The translations under genes and the position numbers were made by a program. DNA of 64,000 nucleotides from the NCBI GenBank assembly GCA_028752905.1, contig JAQNBH010000002.1, positions 30,362,762-30,426,761 of the forward strand. Direction: 5' to 3'. This document shows positions 54,953 to 64,000 of this stretch, one piece after another. The DNA is from Cladorhizidae sp. MBARI D1340-BT2. Lineage: Eukaryota > Porifera > Demospongiae > Poecilosclerida > Cladorhizidae. Within the stretch, counting starts at the first letter, position 1. Every line of letters begins with the position of its first letter. A model generated the notes under the pieces. That model was not told where the DNA came from, made no database searches, and worked only from the letters and a program-made list of their open reading frames with translations.

Positions 54953-57110
54953 TTATCGGTAGTTCACCAAAGTGTGGTATGCTTCAAAACAGGCTCCAAT
55001 ACACATGAATTCATTACATTTAGGGCAATAGACACTGACTTTAGTATCCTTTCTCTTGTTATTCACATTCTTAGTTTTGGAACAAACAACGCATTTTCTT
55101 CGCTGGCTGGTATCCTTGTACGGAAAGTGTTTTCCCTTTAGGCGAGATAAGTCTCTTCCTGGTCTTCTAGCCTGAAGTGTTGCACATTGGCCACTAGCTC
55201 TTGATAACAGCAATGGTTGTACCAGCTCATTTATTAGAGCCATGCGAAACTGACGGTTGTTTTTGATGCTAGATTCTGGGTTGTTAGTATATACGGAAGA
55301 CTATGGAGGCATTCAATATACAAATATCGATCAATCTCCAAAACAATTTCTTCCACCATTTTATTGTCTTTCGTTTTGTAAGGGAATGGTAGGACAAATG
55401 CTGATCAGTTAGGTCTACACCATTCATGCTTTGATTGTACTCCACAATTGCTGTTGGGCATGGTATAGGTTCCTTGTTCTTTCCTCCTTTGGAACGCTTT
55501 TCTACCACTTCTATTGAGGCACTGTGAATGGTACTGAGAAAAGACACATCCCTTCTATCGTGCCAAATATCAGCTATAAAAGATTGATAAGTAGCAAACT
55601 TATATTCTGGACGCTTCAAGGTAAGATGTTTCAACTCAGGTGGGAAGCATTTTCGCATTGTCCGAACTGTTCCACATGCATATGTCCCATTCTTCAGTAA
55701 ATCGAGGAACAATTTGGGGCTGCTATAGAAATTATCGGTAAAAAGTTTATGCCTTTATTTAGGTAATTTTGCATGAGTTGCATTACAACAGAATGAGTGT
55801 GACCACATCCAGATGGATCTGCCTTGCCTCCTCCAGTGTAAATATCATATGTAAGGACATACCCAGAGCTCGATTCAGAGTTCACAAAAATCTTGATGCC
55901 CCATTTAGTGGGCTTTTTAGGGATGTATTGCAAAAAAGACACCCTACAACGTGTGCCCACCATCATCTCATCAATAGCTAGTTCACGCTTAGGCAAGTAG
56001 TATTTAGCAAATGTTTCTGATGTCTTGTCAATGAGTGGTCTCACTTTGTATAGGGGGTCATAACCATCTTCTCCCTTTTTCTTCTGTTTTGAAGCATCAG
56101 CTAGATGTAAATACTTGGAAATTTCGTAGAATCTGTTACGTGGCATGATAGCGGAAAACCAAGGTAAGCCGAAGATAGGACTTGTCGACCAATAGTCATG
56201 AATACGAGGGAGACGTACTAAGCCCATGGCGACATTGATGCCAATATATGCAAACAACTCGTCCCTAGTGATGTTGAAATATTCATTTTTTTGCAGAAAA
56301 GCAAGTAGCCTTGACTGATCAATGATCAGGTCAAACAGAGGAAATGACACAAACAAACAAAACATCTTCAACGGTGTGTTTTCCCGAGTTGTTCTGGGGA
56401 CAGGGCCAACTGGTTGACTGAAGGCTGGTAGCTGCCTTGGTGGTAAGCCACTTGTTGAGGAACTAACATTAGCTATCTCCCATTCAAATGGTGAAGTGCT
56501 GCGTTGCCCACGTCCATGCCTACTACCAAGGCCCCTCCCACTTCCACACACCCTACCCTGTCCCCTTTTTCCATATGTACTACCACTTGCATGTCCACGG
56601 CCCCTTCCACGTCCACGGCCCCTTCCACGTCCACGGCCCCTTCCACGTCTACAGCCTCTCCCTCTGACAGGACTAGTCACACTTTCAACCTCTTCCTCAG
56701 ACGATTCCACTTCCTCCGACCCACTATCAACAGAGCTCTCATCATCATCATCACCTGAATACAGCATTGGTAGCTCACTTTACTCTACTACAATGATTCT
56801 AGCAGCTAGCTGACCTGAACTTACCATTCATATCTGGATCAAGAAGAAGTAGAGAGTCCCTTTCTGCTGGCATTGTACTAGGAGCAGCTGAGGAGTGAAG
56901 ATTGTAGGCTCCAGCAAGGAGAGATTCAACTCTGCCTTCTTCTTCACTGTCACTATCATGTCCAAGAGACTGAACATCATCACTGTCCACTTCCAACCTT
57001 TCTTCTTCATCTACTCTTTCAAAAAAGTCATCCAAATAGGTGCCAGGTAATTTATCTCCAACACAGTAACTAGCTATATCTTCAGCAGTCAGTCTAGATG
57101 GGCCTGCCAT
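54953..57110 (-). pseudogene. piggyBac transposase with one intron and two frameshifts
   Basis: Exon 1 starts at the ATG at 57110 and encodes about 95 acidic residues (TYLDDFFERVDEEERLEVDS). A 70-nt intron (56755-56824; GTAAGT...TTCAG, phase 1) joins it in frame to the next exon, which opens with an acidic stretch and an RG-repeat tract (56590-56670). The DDE_Tnp_1_7 domain (PF13843) follows. Catalytic aspartates are visible in LAIDEMM (55970-55972), TDNFYSSP (55734-55736) and MNGVDLTDQ (55413-55415). The C-terminus is a zinc-ribbon-like Cys-rich domain (KCVVC, YCPKCNEF, MCIGACFEAYH). Two frameshifts break the roughly 690-codon gene: near 55750, just before the second Asp, and near 55290, before the C-terminal domain. 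Otherwise it is well preserved. The transposase would cut and paste the element at TTAA. Confidence 0.9.
56755..56824 (-). other. 70-nt intron in the piggyBac transposase
   Basis: On the minus strand the donor is G/GTAAGTTCAG and the acceptor TGTATTCAG/G. Removing it joins the 57110 frame (286 nt = 95 codons + 1) to the frame of 56752 exactly. Very short introns suit compact invertebrate genes. Confidence 0.75.
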
Positions 57111-57561
57111 GGCTCTGAGGATCGCTGGTCAACTTTATCAACTAGTAACTACACAATGGTAAGGGCTACAGACTTCAAATTTTGTTCTAACTATAGCTCA
57201 CTTCCTGCTCTATCTAATGAATATCATCAAAGCCACAGTAAATCACCACAGTTGATAAAGAGAATACTGTTGGTACTGGGGTCATATTGGGGTCATATTG
57301 ACCCCCCTTGGGAGCCAATGAGTTAACAATAGTCCCTAGCAACCATATACCACAAGATAGCTCTTATGTTGGACATTATTGTGGTCAATTCATGTTGCTA
57401 GGTAACGAAACCACGCACATGAATATCATTATAATGTTGTTTAATATTAAAAAATATATATATTATTGTATTGTAGATGATAAATATCCTTACTTTAGGA
57501 ACAACTGAGATATGCTGTGGTATGACAGACGTTTGCCTGACTAACAAAGAGGACATAATTT

Positions 57562-58527
57562 CTACTGTATAGAATTCCCATTCCCATAACCAATATTATT
57601 GAATACAATTCCCACCAATAATATTGATACAATGTATATACACAGAATCAAAGAGCAATTATACTCTGTAATTACATACTCATAGTCTGATATACAAGTT
57701 TCCTCGTGCAGTAAGACTAGCACTGGATGAAGGTAAGGGGGAGAGATTGACACTCCTACTTCTGAGAACAGTACGTCCTCGTGCAGGTCTACAAGACGAG
57801 AGTCCTCGTGCAGTATGGATGAAGAGAGTGGGGTAGGTATGTTTGCATCACTATCTCTATCAGAACTCATCTGAACATGGGGAAGCTGTGCCATGGTATT
57901 ATATTATCTCTGTCATGGTCCATCACTTGCTCCATCAAACCTGAACATGATAGAGTTGTTATTCGTCAACTTATTATAGACAAGTCAAGGAAGCAAGTAC
58001 AGCTAGAACTATAAAGGAAAGTAGGCTATTACACGGGTGTACTAATCAGACTATCAGGCTTTATATATAGCTAGCAAAGTACATTGACTTACCAGGATCA
58101 ATGCCTTCGCCTCCAACAGCCATAGCTTCGTCCATACTGCCATGGTTTCGATTGGAAAAGTCTCTGCCGAGTAGCTCTACTTGGTCACGATCCAAATGGG
58201 CTGTCCACAGTAGGTATAGATAGCTTCACTCTCCCCTTCCTCAGATTCATCGTCAGTAAACCCGAAGTCGTCGAAGTTGTCGTCCAGGACCGCTGTGAGC
58301 ACCTCATCAAAAGATAGCCTTTCGACCATTTTGAATTCTATGGCAGAATTGACCCCTTGAACTTTACGGCGGGATTTCCCTAGTTACCATGGCGCTATTG
58401 CCGTATAATTTTGAATGTAGCAGAGCGCGATAATTATTTTTGTTTTGCAAAACAACCCAATGATTGATTTTTTATGATTTTTCAAAGGCAATTACGCCAT
58501 ATGGCGCTTACACCGGGAAAAAAGTTA
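57562..58527 (-). mobile_element. Second piggyBac-like unit, 5' end only
   Basis: The right edge is TTAA (58524-58527) followed inward on the minus strand by cttttttcccggtgtaagcg and then ccatatggcg, a palindrome-like subterminal stretch as in other piggyBac ends. About 200 bp inside, an ATG at 58329 opens a 50-codon acidic frame (SFDEVLTAVLDDNFDDFGFT, DDESEEGES). Similarity shifts frame near 58190 to AHLDRDQVELLGRDFSN and ends at CCTG/GTAAGT (58093/58092). An acceptor TTCAG/G at 57941 continues in the same phase as LMEQVMDHDRDNIIPWHSF before a stop. An acidic N-terminus right after a TTAA end fits a piggyBac transposase start. No DDE domain or left end is seen. Confidence 0.5.
57941..58092 (-). 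other. Putative 152-nt intron in the second piggyBac-like unit
   Basis: Minus-strand donor CCTG/GTAAGT and acceptor ttcag/GTTTG; the phase-1 split keeps the reading frame open into the next 23 codons. Supported only by splice consensus and frame continuity. Confidence 0.45.
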
Positions 58528-58675
58528 AGCGTCATAAGCACCACATAAGTAAACTTGGACATTTGTGACGGAAATATATATTGTATTACGCACATTCTCC
58601 ATTTCTACATGTCCAATAGTCGGCCCTGGTGATTTTAAATGACTAAAATTCCAGTTGGAGGGGGAGACTTTTTTT

Positions 58676-58864
58676 TTAATGGTTATCGATGACAACTGCC
58701 TTCATCAATTCACTCTTTCTGGCTTTTGCAATTATTTCTAGAAGTTCTTCTTCAGAGAAAAGCAGCACAAGCACCTGTGCATGCCAGGAATCTCTCGGAA
58801 TTCCTTTACTTTTGAGCAAGCTGGTGCCACTGGATTTCTTTGCTGTAAGTTTTCTAGTAAGCAT
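58676..58864 (-). CDS. Small hypothetical ORF or exon
   Basis: 62 codons with a charged, helical composition (FSEEELLEIIAKARKSELMK). It looks like a protein-coding exon rather than random sequence, but I cannot name a family. Downstream on the minus strand nothing continues it. It may belong to degraded mobile DNA. Confidence 0.25.
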   Translation of the reverse strand: MLTRKLTAKKSSGTSLLKSKGIPRDSWHAQVLVLLFSEEELLEIIAKARKSELMKAVVIDNH

Positions 58865-59329
58865 AATTTATAGTGACATAGCATTGCATAGTGCTTACTT
58901 CAATGGAGCTAATTCTTACACTAAACTGCAGCTTATTGTATTTCCAGTCATTATGAATAGTTTGAAAAGTTTATTCCTAAAAGAAGTTATAGCAAAAAAT
59001 ATATTTATTACAACAAACCACAAATAAAGTTATTCAATCAGTTAATTCTGGTTTGAGAAATTTCTTCAACCAGCTCACAAGATAGGTCCTCAGCTCTCCA
59101 TCCAATTTTTTAATGAAAAGTGTTCATTGAATTTTTGGTGAGGGTGCGTTATTTTAGCAATAGAGTTTAGTGAGTGCCAAGTCTCACCTAAGCAGCCATT
59201 TTCTAAAAGTTGTAGTTGGAAGCTGCTAAACGACCAGAGTTCACAGTTTTACTGGAAGAACTGTAATGAGCATCATAAAGTGATCATTTTTAATAGCCAC
59301 GAACTTTGTGCTCTCATATATACCGGAGT
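58865..59329. other. Intergenic DNA
   Basis: No gene or repeat recognised. Confidence 0.5.
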
Positions 59330-61430
59330 TCTATTGGAGAATGAGATAACCACACCTTCAAAAGAGCAATGATCTAGAATGTGGCGACCACACCTTCAAA
59401 GGAAAGCAATGATCTTATAAGCAGAATGAGGTGAGCATACCTTCAAATGTGAGCAATGATCTTATACACAGAATTGGGTAACCACCCCTTCAAAAGAGAG
59501 CAATGATCTTATATGCAGAATGAGGTGAGAGCAATGATCAGAATGAGGTGAGAGCAATGGTCAGAATGAAGTGATCTTATCTACAGAATTAGGTGATCAT
59601 ACCTTCAAAAGGGAACAATGCAGAATGAGGTGAGAGCAATGGTCAGAATGAGGTGAGAGTAATGGTCAGAATGAAGTGAGAGCAATGATCTAATCTACAG
59701 AATGAGTTGACCATACCTTCAAAAGTGAACAATGCATCATGAGATGTCCACACCTTCAAAAGAGAGCAATGTTCTGATATGCAGACCACATCTCCAAAAG
59801 AGCAATGAATTTAAATGCAGAATTAGATAACTACACCTTCAAAAGGGAGCAATGATCTTATTTGCAGAAATAGGTGACCACATCTTCAAAAGAGAGAAAA
59901 TACCTTATACGCAGAATGAGGTGAGCACACCTTCAAAAGAAAGGATTCAGAATGAGGTGAGAGCAACGATGTTATATAATATAGAATGAGGTGACTAAAC
60001 CTTCCGAAAGAGTCTAACATGAAGAATGAGAAGACTTCAATTTCAAAAGAGAGTAATGATCTTGTATGCAGAATGAGATAACCACACCTTCAAAAGAGAG
60101 CAATGATCTTATATTATGAAGAATGAATTGAACAAACCTTCAAAAGAGAATGAGGTGAACTTATTTACAGAAAGACGTGACAAAAGAGAGCAATAAAGTT
60201 ATATGCAGAATGAGGTGAGAGCAATGATCTTAAATATATATATACAGAATGACTTGACCACACTTTCTAAAGAGAGCAATGATCTTTATACTGAATGAGG
60301 TAACCACACATGCAATAATCTTATATGCAGAATGAGGTGAGAACAATGATCCTAATAGAGAATGAGCCTTCAAAAGAGAGCATGATCTTATATACAGAAT
60401 GGGGTAACCACCCCTTCAAAAGAGAGCAATGATCTTATATATATATGGAGAATGAGGGGAACACACCTTCAAAAGAGAGCAATGACCTTATATGCAGAAT
60501 GAGGTGAGAGAATTAGGTGAGAGCAATGATAGAATGAGGTGACCATAACTTCAAAAGAGACTTATATGCCGTATGAGGTGAGCACACCTTCAAGTAAGCA
60601 ATGGTCTTATATGCAGAATGAGATAACCACACCTTCAATAATAGGGAGCAATGATCTTGTATGCAGAATGAGGTGATCACACCGAATGGGGTGACCACAC
60701 CTTCAAAATGGAGCAATCTTATATGCAGAATGAGGTGAGCACAACTTCAAAAGAGAGCAAGAATCTTATCTGCAGAACGAGGTAACACTTTCAAAAGAGC
60801 AATGAATTTAAATGCAGAATTAGATGACCACACCTTCAAAAGAGAACAATGATCTTATTTGTAAAAAGAGGTCACCACACTTTGAAAAGAGAGCAATGAT
60901 CTTATATACAGAATGAGGTAATCACACCTTCAAAAGGGAGCAATGATCTTATAACGTAGAACAAGGTGAGCACACCTTCAAAATAGAGCAATTAATTTAA
61001 ATGCAGAATTAGATGACCCACCTTCAAAAGAGAGCAATGATCAGAAAGAGGTGACCACACCTTTAAAATAGAGCAAAGACTTTATAAGCAAAATGAGTTG
61101 AGCACACACATCTTCAAAAGAAAGCAATGATCAGAATGAGGTAACCACCCTCTCAAAAAAGCAATGAGCAGAATTAGATGACCACACCTTCAAAAGAGAA
61201 CAGTGATCAGAATGAGGTGACCCCACCTTCAAAAGAGAACAGTGATTAGTGAAGTGACCACACCTTCAAAAGAGAACAATGTTCTTATAATTATGCAGAA
61301 TGAGATGACCACACCTTCAAAAGAGAACAGTGATCAGAATGAGATGACCACACCTTCAAAAGAGCACAATGATCTTATATAATATATATATATATATATA
61401 TATACATAGAATGAAGTTGACAACACCTTT
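59330..61430 (+). repeat. Degenerate 47-bp array
   Basis: About 40 imperfect copies of a unit containing gcagaatgaggtgaccacac then cttcaaaagagagcaatgat and cttatat. Units vary widely in length through deletions, and partial units such as gcagaatgaggtgagagcaa form local sub-arrays (59515-59700). Much more diverged than the 39- and 48-bp arrays, so older. It ends in a TA microsatellite (61380-61402). Non-coding. Confidence 0.9.
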
Positions 61431-61559
61431 AAATGCTCTCTGTACAAAGTACCATCCGTACTGCAGGGGTGGGCATTTCCAGACATTTTTTTGGTTTACT
61501 CTACGGTCAGTAACTATTCGAACTTGTGCAAAATACTCGTTATTTGGCGATAATGAATT

Positions 61560-63140
61560 TAGCTCCGTGGCATTTCCACTCGTCATTTACCTTTTTATTA
61601 CAAAATAGACAGAAAATCGTTTGAATCTTACCTTGCTGGAGTACTTGGACAGGTCCCCAAGTCTGACAACGAAACTCTAGCCCCATCTATACATGGGCAT
61701 TTTTGCGGAGTAACACATGAGCAGCAGAGCTTAATTTAATATTTGTGTCTACCAGTAGCCGAGTTGCAAAGGAGTTTCCTTGGCATTTCAAAGAACAAAT
61801 TACCTCCCACAAGAGTTTTCAGCGCCCTGACCAGCGCTATTGTCTAGCCTCTCCCTCCACTAACTTCCAGCTCCTCCTATTTCAATTCAACACTCCAGAT
61901 TTGTTTCAACTATAATATAAAACATTAAGAATTATTAATTGAAGAACTGGGTTTCCTTGTTCAGAACATACCCACCTGCATTTGAAGACAAGATGAAAAT
62001 TATCATAATAGAAGTTGTTCAATGACTTTAGTTCTATATAGTAAAACTAACAGCTAGCATTCTAGCTAGCTAGCTAGCTAGCTACCTAGCTCATGATCAT
62101 AATTGTCACTAGCTAGATTTGATATTTGCTGATAAAAATATCGCATCAATGCCAGTGCAAGTATATAGCTAAAGCCTAGAAGCATTAGCTCTGTTAGTCA
62201 CTGCCTAGCTAGCAATTATTTTTCTCTATAACTCTATGGCAAATTTACTTAGTGCTAAAGGCTATAGACATACTTTTGGGGTGTAGTTTTTGGATATCCT
62301 CTGGAATATGCTGTAGCTGAATCTCTGGGATCTGGCATAATATACTATTACCTTATTAGTAATATTACGACTATATTAAAATAAGGATAGTGATGAAGTA
62401 GCTACCAAGAGCGGTTAGCTATGTAAGCTCGAGTAAAAGTAGTTGCTAGCGAGTAAAATTAATTGCTAGCATTCTATTAGAGCTAACTTGATAGCTGGCT
62501 TATGACCATGACTTGTCACGAAAGACAAAGTAACTTGGGACCACCTTTCTGGGATTCTTTTAGTATGTGATGGCCTTAACAGATAGCCAAGATTTTGGTC
62601 AGTTAGCTATCTAGACACTAAACATCTAGATCATTCTACCTTCCCGGTCTCTGCTTTGTAGATACGAGAATTTCATCTCCAAGCCCTTTTTAATCACTTC
62701 ACCCAGCCGAGTATTCTCATTAGCTGACTAAAAATGGTATGCCCCTGAATAGGTACTTGGTCGCAATTTCGGTAAAACAGCCATAGCAGTGCTGGATATC
62801 CAACAGGAATTGGCACTGGGGTAGCTTAGATTTGATGTTCTGTCTGACCATAAACGACCGCTTTGACGCTAAGGTAAGTAGTTAAATGCTTATGTAGAAG
62901 TGCCATTGCTGTTTATAACTCAACTGCTTCTAAGGCTAACTTACTTTGTGGCTCAACGCTGTAGAGATTTGCTCTGGGCCTTAGAAATGCTTAGACTGGC
63001 AGATGTCATCTTGAATATGCCGAACCATCTACTAGAAATGAATGCAAGGCTGTGGCAAGCGAAATTGCCATAAAAACATCTATACAAGTATTCTCCTACT
63101 CCAAGCATAGCTGCAGGTTTAACACTATACACTGATCTCT
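61560..63140. mobile_element. Dispersed OTU-associated family, copy 4
   Basis: A diverged 70-bp unit (catttccactcgtcatttac, 61571), the exon-like segment (61633), ttccttgttcagaacatacc (61952), gtaaaactaacagctagcat (62042) and ctaaaggctatagacatac (62255). Then gacttgtcacgaaagacaaag (62511), equivalent to 39498. A second, diverged aacgctaaggtaagtag...agaaatgcttagactggcag block is at 62870-63005, so part of it is duplicated within the copy. No OTU sequence. Confidence 0.6.
62064..62090 (+). repeat. (CTAG)n microsatellite
   Basis: About six CTAG tetranucleotides, self-complementary, inside copy 4. Shorter ctagctag runs occur in the same block of other copies. Confidence 0.9.
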
Positions 63141-63809
63141 AATTGAAGTTATCTGATTGGATTGTAATATGGAGAAGTAGACATTGAAGGGTGCATCCCA
63201 TTGCCCTTTCTTCTATATATAGAAGGATGGATAGAGGAAATAATTCTTCCCTTTAGGACCATGGTAGAGAAGGCAGCTAAGACTGAGAGAAGGGAGGAGA
63301 CTTTATTGGGATGCTTCAGCATGTCCTTCAGATGTTGTGGTCTTAACCGTCAGGACCAACAGCCGACTCACAGTAGAAGGATCTGATTGCTCGAGCAATA
63401 TCCCCTTCTGAAACAGTAAATGACAAAGGAAAGACATCAGGTGTGGGTGGGATAGACGCATCAGGATAAGGAGATGGGTGTTCTGACTCCTGAGGTAAAA
63501 AAAGGTGGCATCACACCTCTCAGCCATGAAAACCTCCAAGGATGCCAAGCGAACTTTAAAATCTTTCTCCTCCAGACACTCAGCGACCCATTGACTCCAA
63601 GGGATCTACAGTAGATTTACTCTTCCTAAGGGGTTTGGTGGGAGCACGGAAGTCTTCTTCCTCTCTCAGCTGCTTATTAACCCCAGATGATCTTGGGCAT
63701 CTAGAAGTGCAGGGGAAAGCCTCTACCATGTGCTTGGTCTTGTAAATTTCATTTGCAATCTTTTCACCAATATTTACTGGACAGTGAATCATTACAATTT
63801 ATGGGTTTT
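63141..63809. other. Unassigned sequence, possible minus-strand exon
   Basis: Minus-strand ORFs at 63303-63548 and 63580-63792 have somewhat coding-like composition (for example CTSRCPRSSGVNKQLREEED, 63580-63792). I recognise no domain. They may derive from a mobile element's gene. Nothing else seen. Confidence 0.3.
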
Positions 63810-64000
63810 AGATCCTTTTCATATATAAGTAACTGGCATTTCCCCTCATCATTTATCTTTTTGCTCTGAAATAGGCATAGTTTCATTTGCAGTAGTTACC
63901 ATTTGACCCATATTTATTGCTGGAGTAGTTAGATAGGCCCCCAAGTGATGAGTCTGGCAATGACTTCTAGGGTTATCTGGACGAGGGGATTTTTGAGGAG
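63810..64000. mobile_element. Dispersed OTU-associated family, copy 5 (cut by window end)
   Basis: The 70-bp unit (gtaactggcatttcccctca, then tttttgctctgaaataggca) is followed by the exon-like segment reading LLE, a stop, LDRPPSDESGNDF, a stop and GYLDEGIFEE. It runs out of the window. Same orientation as copies 3 and 4. Confidence 0.6.

Larger units (their letters stand above)
54544..57326 (-). mobile_element. piggyBac transposon, complete but frameshifted
   Basis: TTAA at 54544-54547 and 57323-57326 flank inverted termini CTCATTGACCACCAAG and (right end, reverse complement) CTCATTGGCTCCCAAG, 13 of 16 identical, with related GGTCAA-containing subterminal sequence on both sides. The single gene on the minus strand is a piggyBac transposase. 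TTAA target duplication and gene content define the superfamily. Its ends differ from the MITE at 2190-2739. Confidence 0.92.

Noticed and set aside
56496..56813. Pro/Leu- and Thr/Ser-rich ORFs
   Set aside because: Antisense shadows of the RG-rich and acidic part of the piggyBac transposase.
58689..59027. 112-codon plus-strand ORF
   Set aside because: Opposite-strand shadow of a more coding-like minus frame, with hydrophobic AT-driven composition.
1..64000. Prokaryotic features (operons, ribosome-binding sites, riboswitches)
   Set aside because: Gene content, spliceosomal introns, LTR elements and satellites are eukaryotic; no such features were sought further.

Overview
This is eukaryotic, metazoan-looking DNA that is gene-poor and repeat-rich. 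No intact host gene of known function can be supported. The host clues are a degenerate NACHT-LRR (NLR) gene with internal-repeat LRRs of the kind expanded in sponges and other early-branching or marine invertebrates, very short introns (70 nt in the piggyBac transposase), and a mobile-element mix of Mag-like and other Ty3/gypsy LTR elements, piggyBac, hAT/ZMYM1-like and OTU-domain elements. A marine invertebrate, possibly a demosponge, is my inference and not a proof.

Layout. 1-8.4 kb: a LINE reverse-transcriptase relic, a 550-bp non-autonomous piggyBac element with TTAA ends, and an NLR relic whose LRR array contains an inverted block. 8.4-21.4 kb: six tandem arrays plus a triplet microsatellite, with unit sizes 18, about 50, 40, 18, 39 and 48 bp. 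The largest is a 5.4-kb array of about 138 copies of a 39-mer. These arrays generate very long but spurious ORFs on both strands. 21.4-30.7 kb: AT-rich DNA, one unrecognised 162-codon ORF, and two separate hAT/ZMYM1-like transposase relics around a degenerate AT-rich array. 30.7-54.5 kb: nested retroelement territory. Three LTR-bounded Ty3/gypsy elements lie on the + strand (31.9-35.5, 41.2-45.7 and 48.3-52.3 kb), with fragments of at least three more. They are interleaved with copies of an unclassified dispersed family that carries an OTU-protease-like gene. 54.5-58.5 kb: a piggyBac copy complete from TTAA to TTAA, with a 70-nt intron and two frameshifts, next to the 5' part of a second piggyBac-like unit. 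58.5-64 kb: a degenerate 47-bp array and two further copies of the dispersed family.

The most notable item is the element at 41.2-45.7 kb. Its integrase lies upstream of reverse transcriptase and RNase H, and the 3' LTR directly follows RNase H. This is the copia-like pol order known from Gmr1-like Ty3/gypsy elements. Second is the OTU-associated dispersed family, with five partial copies in 33 kb, all in one orientation. Third is the tandem-array cluster with internal higher-order duplications. All retroelement genes here are broken by stops, frameshifts or deletions. The features are mostly independent insertions and do not form a pathway. Boundaries of degenerate elements are approximate because they were read by eye.
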